Shown: positions 36,387-44,737 of the stretch, piece after piece
Numbering within the stretch: position 1 is the stretch's first letter
How the letters are laid out: every line of letters begins with the position of its first letter
Assembly: GCA_034435435.1 (NCBI GenBank)
Contig: DAOTXN010000074.1
Coordinates: forward strand, 1-54,029
Reading direction: 5' to 3'
From: DAOTXN01 sp034435435
GTDB taxonomy: Bacteria; Chloroflexota; Anaerolineae; S140-20
Length of the DNA stretch: 54,029 bases
Position numbers and translations under genes: made by a program
Notes under the pieces: generated by a model
The model's input: the letters and a program-made list of their open reading frames with translations, nothing else
The model's database searches: none
What the model was told of the DNA's origin: nothing

Positions 36387-37727
36387 ATGAACCCCGCCCT
36401 TTATCGCGCATTGCGCCTGGCTTGGCCGGGCGGTCGAGAGACTCGCCGCCATCAGCGCGAGCTGGAGCGCACGCAATGGCTCTCTGAAGAAGAATTGCAA
36501 GCCTTGCAACTGAGCAAAATCCGGCAATTGGTCCACCACGCCTACGAGCACGTACCGCTTTACCGCGAGCGCTACCGCCAGGCCGGTCTCCACCCACGAG
36601 ACATCCACAGCCTGGAGGATTTTAAAGCGCTGCCCTTTTTGACCCGTGAAGACGTCAAGCACAACCTAGCAGCTCTGGTGGCCGAGAATTTTCCGCAGCA
36701 CAAACTCTACCCCAACGAGACCGGCGGTTCCACCGGCCAGCCCATGCAGTTTTACGTCGAAGGCGATTTTTGGTGGGCCAACGCGGCTAACGCCTTTCGT
36801 GTGCGCAGTTGGCATGGCGTGCATGAAGGCGACAAGATGGCCTGGTTCTGGGGAGCGCGAGAAGACATGCCCGATTGGAGCTGGAAAAACCGGCTGCGGG
36901 CCGCCTTGATGAACGAGCGTTACCTGAACGCCTTTGCCATGAGCGAGGCAAAAATGCGCGACTTTGCGCACATGCTGGCCCGCTGGCGTCCGGCCATGTT
37001 CAAAGGCTACGCCTCGGCTCTGGCCCTTTTCGCCCGCTTTGTCCAGGAGCACGATTTGCCTCGCGCCCACCCGCGCTACATCGAGTCCACCTCGGAAAAG
37101 CTCTCCGGCGCTCAACGTGAGTTATTGAGCGCGGTTTTCGATTGCCCGGTAGCAGACCATTACAGCTCGCGCGAAATGGGCACGATGGCCTATCAATGCG
37201 CGCAGGGTGGGCTGCACATCTGCGCCGACGTGCGTTACCTGGAGGTGGTTGCCGACAGCCACACGCTTTCGCCGGGCCAGTTGGGCGAGGTGGCCGTAAC
37301 CTCGCTCAACCAGTTCGCCATGCCCTTTATCCGCTATAAAAACGGCGATATGGCGATCCGGCAGGCCGGGCGCTGCACTTGCGGGCGGGGCCTACCGCTG
37401 CTACGAGAGATCGTTGGACGCACCAACGACTTTCTCGTCTCGGCCGAGGGTCAGTTCGTCCATAGCGAGTTCTTTGCCTATTTATTCCGCGTCAAGCCGG
37501 AGGTGGCGCGCTATCAAATCCATCAGCCCGCCAGGGGCCAGCTCGACGTGCGCCTGGTGTGTAACCAGGCGGTAGATGAGACCTGGCTGGCCGGCGTGCG
37601 CGACGAAATTCAAGCCCGCTTTGGGCGGGCCACCCAAGTCTCCCTGCAAGTGGTGGAACACATCCAACTCACCCCGGCCGGCAAACATCGCTATATCATC
37701 TCCGAGGTCAAGCCTGAATTCAGATAA
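36387..37727 (+). CDS. CapK/PaaK-type AMP-forming ligase, copy 2
   Basis: A 446-aa paralogue of the preceding ligase with 'YPNETGGSTGQPMQFYV', 'YSSREMGTMAYQCAQGG', 'MPFIRYKNGDMAIRQ', 'CTCGRGLPLLREIVGRT' and 'TPAGKHRYIISEV'. ATG at 36387 follows GGGAGG closely; ATG at 36375, right after the previous stop, is the alternative. The two copies align along their full length but differ in the residues around the catalytic motifs, so they may accept different acids. It is the last gene of the 4174-37727 run. A promoter starts 8 bp after its stop. Confidence 0.82.
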   Translation: MNPALYRALRLAWPGGRETRRHQRELERTQWLSEEELQALQLSKIRQLVHHAYEHVPLYRERYRQAGLHPRDIHSLEDFKALPFLTREDVKHNLAALVAENFPQHKLYPNETGGSTGQPMQFYVEGDFWWANAANAFRVRSWHGVHEGDKMAWFWGAREDMPDWSWKNRLRAALMNERYLNAFAMSEAKMRDFAHMLARWRPAMFKGYASALALFARFVQEHDLPRAHPRYIESTSEKLSGAQRELLSAVFDCPVADHYSSREMGTMAYQCAQGGLHICADVRYLEVVADSHTLSPGQLGEVAVTSLNQFAMPFIRYKNGDMAIRQAGRCTCGRGLPLLREIVGRTNDFLVSAEGQFVHSEFFAYLFRVKPEVARYQIHQPARGQLDVRLVCNQAVDETWLAGVRDEIQARFGRATQVSLQVVEHIQLTPAGKHRYIISEVKPEFR

Positions 37728-37734
37728 TGCCCCT

Positions 37735-37763
37735 TTGCTCAAAATCACGTTTTCGTCTACAAT
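37735..37763 (+). promoter_or_regulatory. sigma70-like promoter
   Basis: TTGCTC (37735-37740), a 17-bp spacer and TACAAT (37758-37763). The predicted start near 37770 gives a leader of about 110 nt for the coiled-coil gene at 37881. That leader contains a 68-bp imperfect palindrome. Confidence 0.55.
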
Positions 37764-37790
37764 AGACCTTATCAGAAATAACGAGATTTT

Positions 37791-37858
37791 GACAGGATTA
37801 GCAAGATCGACAGGATTGTCTGTTCAAAACAGACGATTTTTATCTTGTAAATCAAGTC
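37791..37858. repeat. 'gacaggatt' imperfect palindrome, copy 1
   Basis: The left arm 'gacaggattagcaagat' and the right arm, the reverse complement of 'atcttgtaaatcaagtc', agree at most positions. The centre has a perfect 'gtctg/cagac' pair around 'ttcaaaa'. The same unit recurs at 52485-52555 and 53503-53569. It lies in the predicted 5' leader of the next gene. Confidence 0.6.
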
Positions 37859-37880
37859 ATATTTTCAATAAACTCTACTT

Positions 37881-38705
37881 ATGACCAAATCATCTACCAA
37901 AACCGAGCTAGAGCGCCGGGCCTGGCGGGCCATGCTCGCCACGGCCTTCTTTCGCTGGGAGAGCGCCGCCACCATCGCGCTGGTCATTCTGTTGGCCTTT
38001 TTCTTGCCCAAGCCCTTCCCCGGCTGGCAGTGGTGGTTTTGGCTCATTGGCGGGGTCTTGGCCGAGACGGCCATTCTCTACACCAGCCTCACCGACCCCG
38101 AGTTCGGGCGGCGGGTAGTGGCCGATATGTTGCGCCACGAATTCGACCTTACGCAGGTGCAAGCAGAACAGTATCGCGCTTATCTGGAGAAGGCGTTGGA
38201 GTACCGCGAGCGCATTGAAGCCGCCATGCTGCAACGCCGCGAGGGCGCGTTGCGCGAACACCTGCAAGAGACCGCTCGCCAGGTGGACCATTGGACTCGG
38301 GGGATTTTCGAGATCGCCCGTCGCCTGGACCGTTACGGCCAGGATGACCTGATCCAGCGCGACATGCAAGCGGTGCCGATGCGCATTAATAACCTGCGAA
38401 AGGAGCTGGATCGGGAAGATGATTCCCAGGTCCGAGCGCAATTGGAACAGACGCTGCAAGCCAAACAGACCCAGTGGGCCAATTTGCAGCAGTTGGAAAA
38501 CAGCATGCAAAAAGCCGAGCTGCAACTGGAACACACGCTCACCGCCATGGGCACGATTTATTCGCAACTGCTGCTGGTCGGGGCTAAAGACGTGGGCAGT
38601 GGACGGGCCAGGCGCTTGCAAGAAGAAGTGGCCGAAGAAGTCAACGGCCTGCAGGATGTGCTCGACTCGATGGACGAGGTGTACGAGACCAGCGCCCAGC
38701 TTTGA
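37881..38705 (+). CDS. membrane-anchored coiled-coil protein, function unknown
   Basis: A 274-aa protein I do not recognise. Two hydrophobic segments (about residues 29-48 and 52-72) form an N-terminal membrane hairpin. The rest, from about residue 85 to the end, is charged and helical with long heptad-like stretches rich in Leu, Gln, Glu and Arg ('LRKELDREDDSQVRAQLEQT', 'KKTQWANLQQLENSMQK'-like). The acidic C-terminus ends 'DSMDEVYETSAQL'. A cytoplasmic scaffold or stress-related membrane protein is possible. It has its own promoter and no visible ribosome-binding site, so the start could be elsewhere. Confidence 0.7.
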   Translation: MTKSSTKTELERRAWRAMLATAFFRWESAATIALVILLAFFLPKPFPGWQWWFWLIGGVLAETAILYTSLTDPEFGRRVVADMLRHEFDLTQVQAEQYRAYLEKALEYRERIEAAMLQRREGALREHLQETARQVDHWTRGIFEIARRLDRYGQDDLIQRDMQAVPMRINNLRKELDREDDSQVRAQLEQTLQAKQTQWANLQQLENSMQKAELQLEHTLTAMGTIYSQLLLVGAKDVGSGRARRLQEEVAEEVNGLQDVLDSMDEVYETSAQL

Positions 38706-38709
38706 GATT

Positions 38710-38740
38710 TACCACCAAGACGCCAAGATACCAAGTGGTA
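38710..38740 (+). repeat. short 'ccaaga' repeat with terminal inverted repeat
   Basis: Degenerate copies of an 8-9-bp 'ccaagann' unit (ccaagacg, ccaagata, ccaagtgg) lie between 'taccac' (38710-38715) and 'gtggta' (38735-38740), in the gap before the lipoprotein gene. Confidence 0.45.
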
Positions 38741-38761
38741 GAAAATGATGGAGATAGATAG

Positions 38762-39934
38762 ATGAAAACTAGAGTGACTGCGAGCGTTTTGTTGATACTG
38801 ACCGTGTTGCTGGCGGCCTGCGGCGGCAATGGTGAGAAAAAACCCACCAAAGGCGACGTGATTGTGTACGTGGCCGCGCCGCTGTCGGGCTTTCAGGCCA
38901 ATGGCGGGCAGACGGTGGTCGGCGGCGTGCGCCTCAAGGCCGATGAGATTAACCGGGCCGGCGGGCTGCTGGGCTATCGCGTCGTCGTGCGCGGGCTGGA
39001 CGATGAGAGCGACGACGAGGTCGCGGCGGCCGTCGCCGACGAGGTCGCGGCGGCGGTCAATCGCGGCGAGCGCGTGTTGGGCGTCATCGGTCATTACAAC
39101 AGCGGTCAGACCGGCGTGGGCATGGAGACCTATCAAAACCTGCCCATTGTGGTCATCACGCCCACCGCCAGCGACATGGCGTTGACCCAAAGCGGCTTTG
39201 GTAATTTTTTCCGCGTCAACGCCCACAACGCGGCCCAGGCCCGTATTGCCGCAGACTATATCGTTCATTCATTAGGTCTGAAACGGGTGGCCGTGCTCTA
39301 CAATGACGATAGCTATGGCATTGACCTGGGCCAGCGCACTGCAGACGAGCTGCGGGCCTTGGGCGCCGAGGTCGTCTTATCCCGTCAAGTGGCCGTCGAG
39401 CAAGGCGCGTTTACCAATGAAGTGGCGGCGATTCGTGATGCGGGCGCCGACGGGGTCTTTTATGCAGGTTATGAGGTCGAGTGCCCTTACCTGCGCCACG
39501 ACCTGCGCGCGGCGGGCATGGGCGATTTGCCCTTCCTGGCTTCTGATGGCTGTTTCCTTTCGTATACCATCAACCCACCCGAAGATGTCATCGATCAGAC
39601 TATGAAAGGGGTTTCCGAAGGGATTTATGTTTTGGGCTTTGCGCCGGAGCCTGAAGCAGTGGCGGGCAGCGATTGGATTAAAGCTTATCAGCAAGTCGAA
39701 TATCGCAACCCAGACACCTACAGCGTCAATGGCTATGCGGCAATGGAAGTGCTGGCCGAAGGGGTCCAAAAAGCGGGGAGTCTCAAAGGTTCCGACGTGG
39801 CCAACGCCATTCGCCAGATTGATTTCAAGTCGCTCATCGGGCAGATCAGCTATGACGCCAGCGGCGACCTGCGAGATCAACGGCTCTTTGTGTTTCAAGT
39901 CCAAGGGGGCGAATTCAAACAAATCGCGCCATGA
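38762..39934 (+). CDS. LivJ-type substrate-binding lipoprotein
   Basis: A 390-aa periplasmic-binding protein type I (branched-chain amino acid ABC type). The lipobox 'LLAAC' places the lipidated Cys at residue 20, followed by a Gly-rich linker. The fold is recognisable from 'GDVIVYVAAPLSGFQANGGQ', 'VIGHYNSGQTG', 'VAVLYNDDSYGIDLGQ' and 'TYSVNGYAAMEVLAEG'. GGAG lies 8 nt before the ATG. No LivHMGF genes are adjacent, so it is either an orphan binding protein sharing a transporter or a sensory ligand-binder. The nearby stand-alone receiver domain and the alpha-glucosidase give a weak hint of a sensing role. Confidence 0.85.
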   Translation: MKTRVTASVLLILTVLLAACGGNGEKKPTKGDVIVYVAAPLSGFQANGGQTVVGGVRLKADEINRAGGLLGYRVVVRGLDDESDDEVAAAVADEVAAAVNRGERVLGVIGHYNSGQTGVGMETYQNLPIVVITPTASDMALTQSGFGNFFRVNAHNAAQARIAADYIVHSLGLKRVAVLYNDDSYGIDLGQRTADELRALGAEVVLSRQVAVEQGAFTNEVAAIRDAGADGVFYAGYEVECPYLRHDLRAAGMGDLPFLASDGCFLSYTINPPEDVIDQTMKGVSEGIYVLGFAPEPEAVAGSDWIKAYQQVEYRNPDTYSVNGYAAMEVLAEGVQKAGSLKGSDVANAIRQIDFKSLIGQISYDASGDLRDQRLFVFQVQGGEFKQIAP

Positions 39935-39969
39935 TTCGCTTGCAGATTTTGGTTTTGGAACTCGCCAAT

Positions 39970-40011
39970 CCAAAATCCAAAATCCAAAATCCAAAATCTA
40001 AAATCTAAAAT
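39970..40011 (+). repeat. six tandem 7-bp repeats
   Basis: Four perfect 'ccaaaat' units (39970-39997) are followed by two 'ctaaaat' units (39998-40011), in the 108-bp gap between the lipoprotein and the receiver-domain gene. It is a simple-sequence tract that could vary in copy number by slippage. Confidence 0.85.
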
Positions 40012-40042
40012 CCCAAACCCGCGCCGGGGGGAGTGGGTTCTT

Positions 40043-40420
40043 ATGCCCTACGAGAAAACCGTTCTACACATCGACGACAATCAAGAAATCACCGACCTGC
40101 TGGTTGCCCTGTTCGAAGATTGCCCGCTGAATTGGGTGGTCGCTCGAACGGGGCAGGAAGGTTTGGAAAAAGCCCGTGAGCGTCAGCCCGATCTGATCCT
40201 GCTGGATCTGATGCTGCCTGACATCAGCGGGCGCGAGGTTTTTATGCAGATACAGGCCGACGCCGAGCTCAAACACATCCCGGTGTGGGTGCTCAGCGTG
40301 ATCTGGTGGAACGCCAACCGTTTCCCGTGGCACGAACCGGGCATCGTCTCGTACACGTTCAAGCCTTTCGAGCCGTATGAATTGCGGGACCGAGTTTTGG
40401 ACCTGCTGGGAGTGAAATAG
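40043..40420 (+). CDS. stand-alone response-regulator receiver domain
   Basis: A 125-aa CheY-like protein with the acidic pair D11-D12 ('LHIDDNQE'), phosphoacceptor D55 ('DLILLDLMLPD'), Ser in place of Thr after beta4 ('WVLSVIWW') and the conserved Lys in 'YTFKPFEPYEL'. There is no output domain. GGGGGAG lies 10 nt upstream of the ATG. Its stop shares a base with the GTG start of the alpha-glucosidase (TAGTG), so the two are coupled. The partner kinase is not in the window. Single-domain receivers act by protein interaction, and the target here is unknown. Confidence 0.88.
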   Translation: MPYEKTVLHIDDNQEITDLLVALFEDCPLNWVVARTGQEGLEKARERQPDLILLDLMLPDISGREVFMQIQADAELKHIPVWVLSVIWWNANRFPWHEPGIVSYTFKPFEPYELRDRVLDLLGVK

Positions 40421-42168
40421 TGACGAGCAAGCTCAAGTGGTGGCAAAAGGCCGTCTTTTATCAGATTTACCCCCGTAGCTTTGCCGACGGGAACGGCGAT
40501 GGAATTGGCGACCTGGCTGGCATTATCGCCAAGCTGGATTACCTGCAAGACCTGGGCATTGACGCCCTATGGCTCTCACCGCACTACCCTTCGCCGCAGT
40601 TCGACTGCGGTTATGACATCGCCGACTATACCGGCGTCGCGCCCGAATATGGCGCGCTGGACGATTTCCGGCGCTTTTTAGACGGCGCTCACGAACGCGG
40701 CCTGCGCGTCGTCCTCGACCTGGTGCTGAACCACACCTCTGACCAACATCCCTGGTTCCTGGAATCTTGTTCTAGCCGCGACAACCCCAAACGCGACTGG
40801 TACATCTGGCGCGACCCTAAAACCTCCTCTCCCAGTGGGAGAGGGGCCGGGGCAGTTGGCGAGCCGCCCAATAACTGGGTCTCGGTCTTTGGCGGGTCGG
40901 CGTGGGAATATGACCCTCTCACCAACCAATATTACTACCACTTTTTTTTCAAGCAACAGCCAGATCTGAACTGGCGCAACCCGGCGGTCAAGCAAGCCAT
41001 GTTTGACGCCATCCGTTTTTGGCTGGACCTGGGGGTGGATGGCTTTCGTCTGGACGCCATCGGCACGATTTACGAGGACCCGGCCTTGCCCGACCACACC
41101 GCCAAGCTCTCACTGCTGGAACTGCGCCATCTCCAGCGCGCCGCTCGCACCAAAAAAGAGCAGGCCCGTCTCAAGGCCCAATCGCAGGCGCTGTTTCGGC
41201 GCCAGATCGATCTGCCCGAGGTCCACACCCTGATGCGCGAGCTACGCACCCTGGTGGACGAATACGATGACCGGGTGTTGGTCGGCGAGACGGGCGAGAT
41301 CAGCTATTACGGGGACGGGCAAAACGAGCTACATATGGTCTTTAACTTTCCGTTGATGGACACCAAAAAGCTGACGCCGGCCTGGATCCGCGCCAATCAG
41401 CGCGAGCGTCTGGCGGCGCTGCCCGCCGGGGCCTGGCCGTGCAACACGCTGGGCAACCACGACAGCCCCCGCGTCTATAGCCGCTACAGCGATGGTCGAA
41501 ACGACGATGCGCTGGCCCGCCTCTCGCTGGCGCTCATGCTCACGCTGTCCGGCGCGCCCTTTCTCTACAACGGTGAAGAGATCGGCATGACCGACTTATT
41601 GCTCGACGACCCCGGGCAGTTCAAGGACAACTGGGGAGTGTGGTTGCACCAAGCCGAGCTAGATGCGGGTGTGTCGCCGGAGCAAGCGCTGGCTTTTGCC
41701 GCTCGATTCACGCGCGACAAATGCCGCACGCCGATGCAGTGGGCCAACGCGCCCAACGCCGGCTTTAGCCCGCCAGGCGCGCCGACCTGGCTGCCTGTTA
41801 ATCCCAACTACGCTGAGGGAATCAACGTGGCCGACCAGGTAGACAAGCCCGATTCGCTGCTCAACTTTTACCGGCGCTTGCTGCGAGTGCGCCGCGAGAC
41901 GCCCGCCCTGGTCGCCGGAGACTATCGCGCCCTGCACGACGACGCAGACGACTACCTTGCCTTTTTGCGCCACACCCGCGCCGACCGCCAGGTGTGCCTG
42001 GTGGTGCTGAACTTTACCCGGCGAGCGCATACCCTGCACTTGGACGTCGAAGCAGAGACGGCGCGGTTCGTTTTCTCCAGTCACGACCGGGAGGCTCGAC
42101 TGGACAGCCTCTTTTACCTACCCATCGCCCCCTTTGAGGTCTACATCGGGGAATTGGTCATCGAGTAG
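40420..42168 (+). CDS. GH13 alpha-glucosidase / oligo-1,6-glucosidase-like
   Basis: A 582-aa alpha-amylase-family enzyme, cytoplasmic (no signal peptide), hydrolysing alpha-glucosidic bonds of short malto- or isomalto-oligosaccharides. GH13 regions are intact: 'DLVLNHTSDQHPWF', nucleophile D212 in 'GFRLDAIG', acid/base E290 in 'LVGETGEI' and D348 in 'GNHDSPR'. The C-terminal beta-sandwich ends at the stop. The GTG start has GGGAG 7 nt upstream. An oddity is an extra segment of about 12 residues ('SSPSGRGAGAVGE') between 'WRDPK' and 'PPNNW', encoded by a hairpin repeat at 40826-40844. Trehalose- or sucrose-active relatives cannot be excluded. Confidence 0.87.
   Translation: MTSKLKWWQKAVFYQIYPRSFADGNGDGIGDLAGIIAKLDYLQDLGIDALWLSPHYPSPQFDCGYDIADYTGVAPEYGALDDFRRFLDGAHERGLRVVLDLVLNHTSDQHPWFLESCSSRDNPKRDWYIWRDPKTSSPSGRGAGAVGEPPNNWVSVFGGSAWEYDPLTNQYYYHFFFKQQPDLNWRNPAVKQAMFDAIRFWLDLGVDGFRLDAIGTIYEDPALPDHTAKLSLLELRHLQRAARTKKEQARLKAQSQALFRRQIDLPEVHTLMRELRTLVDEYDDRVLVGETGEISYYGDGQNELHMVFNFPLMDTKKLTPAWIRANQRERLAALPAGAWPCNTLGNHDSPRVYSRYSDGRNDDALARLSLALMLTLSGAPFLYNGEEIGMTDLLLDDPGQFKDNWGVWLHQAELDAGVSPEQALAFAARFTRDKCRTPMQWANAPNAGFSPPGAPTWLPVNPNYAEGINVADQVDKPDSLLNFYRRLLRVRRETPALVAGDYRALHDDADDYLAFLRHTRADRQVCLVVLNFTRRAHTLHLDVEAETARFVFSSHDREARLDSLFYLPIAPFEVYIGELVIE
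40826..40844 (+). repeat. in-frame REP-like hairpin inside the GH13 gene
   Basis: 'cctctccc' (40826-40833) and 'gggagagg' (40837-40844) form a perfect 8-bp stem with a 3-nt loop, followed by 'ggccggggcagttgg'. Repeats of this shape (cctctccc-n-gggagaggg-ccgggg) are common between genes in many bacteria. Here it is read in frame within a loop of the enzyme. Confidence 0.6.
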
Positions 42169-42191
42169 GACAAATCGGCAATTTGTCCTAC
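42165..42191. terminator. shared hairpin at convergent gene ends
   Basis: 'gtaggacaaat' (42165-42175) pairs perfectly with 'atttgtcctac' (42181-42191) around a 5-nt loop. The stem contains the TAG stop of the alpha-glucosidase gene (42166-42168) on one strand and the TAG stop of sbcC (42190-42188) on the other. There is no long U-tract on either side. It is probably a bidirectional terminator or 3'-end stabiliser. Confidence 0.6.
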
Positions 42192-44737
42192 ATCACTTCA
42201 ATCTGCGAACCCTGCGGCGTCTTGGTCACCTGAATCCGCGCAGGAAAGGCGTCTTTTAATTCGTCGATGTGCGTGATCACAATGATCCGCTCAAAATCGT
42301 CTTGAATGGCGTTGATGGCCTCCACCAGCCGCTCGCGGCCTTGCGCGTCTTGCGTGCCAAAACCCTCGTCCATCACCAGCGTGCGCAACCGCGCCCCGGC
42401 CCGCCGCGCCAGCAGTTGCGACAGCGCAATGCGAATGGCAAAGTTGATCCGAAAAGCCTCCCCGCCAGAGTACATCTCGTAGCTGCGCGTGCCCAGCTCG
42501 TCGCCGATCTGAATGTCCAGCGTCTCGGCCACGCCGCCGCTCACCTTTTCGCGCTGCGTCTCGAAACGCACGTGCATGCGCCCGTCGGTCATTTTGGTCA
42601 GCAGCGCGTTGGCCGCGTCTTCGATTTCGGGGATGGCGGCCTCGATGATCATCGCCGGCACACCCTTTTTGCCAAAAGCCACCCGCAGCTCATCGTAAAT
42701 GGCCCGCTCTTCCTTTAGCTGCGTCTGCTCGGCCTGGCGCGTCACTTTTTGCTTCTTGAGCGCTTCGCAGGCGTCCAGCCATTGCCGCGCCGCGCCCAGT
42801 CGCTCGCGCGCCGCCGACTCGCCCCGGCGTAGCTCATCCACCCGCGCCTCGACTTGCGCCGCGTCGGCCAATTGCGTGCCCAGCGCGGTGATCTCTCCCT
42901 GCAATTCCGCGCAGGTCTTGCGGTCGTCAGCCAGCTCACCCTCCCAGCGGACCCGGCGCTCGACCAATCGCGTCACGACTTGACGCGCCGGCTCGATCTC
43001 GTCGCGGGCCTGGCGCAACCCGGCCTGACGCAACTCGAACGCTGCGCTCTCGGCGATGGTCGCTTGTGCGGCGCGGTGGGCCTCGGCGTCGTAACCGAGA
43101 TGGGCGATTTGAGATTGGATTGCCCTCAATTCACTGCGCGCGGCGAGGGCGTAATCGTCGGTATCCAACTGGGTGTTGACAAGAGCCAGATCGGCCTGCA
43201 CGCCGTCCAGTTGGGCCAGCGCTTCCTCCGCGTCGGCCAGGCGTTGGGCCAGTTCGGCCTCGCGCCGTTGCAGCGCGGGCAGCCGCTTCAGTTCGCGTGC
43301 AACGGCTTCCAGGCGGCGGCGGGTATCTGCCGTCTCGTCGGCGAGGGACCTCATACGCTCCTGGTTTTCGCGCCACTCGGCCCGCATGGCCTCGCGCTCA
43401 ATCTCCAGTCGGGCAACCAGCTCGGCGCGGTGATCGCCGGTCAGGTCCTGGCCGCACAGCGGGCACACCGGCTCGGCCACGCCCGCCAGTTGTTCCAGCC
43501 GCTCGTTAAGCTCCACCCCGTAGGCTTCCAGCGCGTCGTTACGGGCGCGGCGCTCGCCCGCTTCCTCGCCCAGCGCCGCCAGTTGCGCCTGCAGCGCGTC
43601 GCGCTCGGTCTCGCGGACCGCCAGCCCGGTCAGTTCGGCGCGCGCCGTTTCCAGCTCTCCGGCCATCCTGGCGCCGGCGGCCCGGCGTTTCAGCTCGATC
43701 ACGTGCTGGTTGAGGGCGCTCTGTCCGGCGACCAATTCCGAGCGGGCTGCGGCGATGTGGGCTTCCAGCGCAGCCCGTTGTTGAAGCAGCTCGCTCTGTT
43801 GGGCCAACAGCGCGTTAAACGCGGCGTCGGCCGCGCGGGCCTCGGACCAGCGTTTATAACCGGCCTCGATCTCGTCGGCCTGGGTCAAAATCGTCTCGAA
43901 CCCTTCCACGCGGGCCTGAGCCTGGGCCAGCTCGGCGGCAATCGTCGCCAGCTCGCCTTCGCCCTGGGCCAGCCGGCGGGCCAGGTCTGCGATCTGGCGC
44001 TGCTTGTGGGCCAACTCCTGGCGGGCGACCTGCACCTCGCGCAACTGCGCCTCGGCCGCACGCAGCGCGTCGGCCAGGCGCAGCGCCTCGGCTTGCGCAG
44101 CGGCCAGCGCGGCGCGGTGCTCGTCTTCCAGCGCCAACTCGCGCTCGATCTCGTCCAGCCGGGCGCGCAGGACGGCCAACTGCTCGTCGGTCCCTTTGAT
44201 GCGCTCTTTAGCCCGCTCTTCGTAGCGCTCCCACTGCGACAGCCCCAGAATGTCGGCCAAAATCTGCTTGCGCTCGCCCGCCGTCTTGACGGTAAACTCG
44301 TCGGCCCGGCCTTGCAGCAAAAAGGCCGAGTTGACAAAGGTGTCATAGTCTAGCCGCAGCAGCGCGTCTATCTTGGCCTGGGTCTGACGCATGGTGGCTT
44401 CGCTGATGGAACGAAAGTCGCCCTCATGAGCGATTTGCAGGTCGAGGGCAGAGCGGCCGCGCGCGCCGGCCACGCGCTGGCGCAGCACACGGTAGCGGTG
44501 GCCTTCCAGCTCAAAGGTGAACTCGACCCGCATCTCGTCCTGGCCCAGGTGGATCAACTCATCGTCGCGGCGGGCGCGGGCGCGGCCCCACAGCGCCCAG
44601 GTCATGGCGTCCAGCAAGCTGGACTTGCCCGCGCCGTTGTCCCCGGCCAGGCAGGCCACGTGTAGGCCGCCAAAGTCCAGCGGATCGGGCCGGCGATAGC
44701 ACAGAAAGTTTTCGAGTTCGAGTTTGATCGGGATCAT
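42188..44737 (-). CDS. sbcC: SbcC / Rad50-type SMC-like ATPase
   Basis: An 849-aa ATPase partner of SbcD (Mre11). Together they process double-strand breaks, hairpins and blocked DNA ends. ATG at 44737 gives the expected N-terminus 'MIPIKLELENFLCYRRPDPL'; ten upstream in-frame codons are a relic of an sbcD end. Walker A is GDNGAGKS (about residues 32-39). Two long coiled-coil arms flank the zinc hook 'PVCPLCGQDL' (about 422-430). The signature 'MYSGGEAFRINFAIR' and Walker B 'RTLVMDEGFGTQD' lie near the C-terminus. It is last in the sbcD transcription unit, separated from sbcD by the dinJ-yafQ cassette. Confidence 0.93.
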   Translation of the reverse strand: MIPIKLELENFLCYRRPDPLDFGGLHVACLAGDNGAGKSSLLDAMTWALWGRARARRDDELIHLGQDEMRVEFTFELEGHRYRVLRQRVAGARGRSALDLQIAHEGDFRSISEATMRQTQAKIDALLRLDYDTFVNSAFLLQGRADEFTVKTAGERKQILADILGLSQWERYEERAKERIKGTDEQLAVLRARLDEIERELALEDEHRAALAAAQAEALRLADALRAAEAQLREVQVARQELAHKQRQIADLARRLAQGEGELATIAAELAQAQARVEGFETILTQADEIEAGYKRWSEARAADAAFNALLAQQSELLQQRAALEAHIAAARSELVAGQSALNQHVIELKRRAAGARMAGELETARAELTGLAVRETERDALQAQLAALGEEAGERRARNDALEAYGVELNERLEQLAGVAEPVCPLCGQDLTGDHRAELVARLEIEREAMRAEWRENQERMRSLADETADTRRRLEAVARELKRLPALQRREAELAQRLADAEEALAQLDGVQADLALVNTQLDTDDYALAARSELRAIQSQIAHLGYDAEAHRAAQATIAESAAFELRQAGLRQARDEIEPARQVVTRLVERRVRWEGELADDRKTCAELQGEITALGTQLADAAQVEARVDELRRGESAARERLGAARQWLDACEALKKQKVTRQAEQTQLKEERAIYDELRVAFGKKGVPAMIIEAAIPEIEDAANALLTKMTDGRMHVRFETQREKVSGGVAETLDIQIGDELGTRSYEMYSGGEAFRINFAIRIALSQLLARRAGARLRTLVMDEGFGTQDAQGRERLVEAINAIQDDFERIIVITHIDELKDAFPARIQVTKTPQGSQIEVM

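Noticed and set aside
39970..40011. CRISPR array
   Set aside because: The unit is 7 bp with no spacers; no other regularly spaced direct repeats or cas genes were seen.
42854..44353. 499-codon open frame on the plus strand opposite sbcC
   Set aside because: The translation is Leu/Gly/Gln/Ala-rich with no motifs; it is the antisense shadow of the coiled-coil codons of sbcC.
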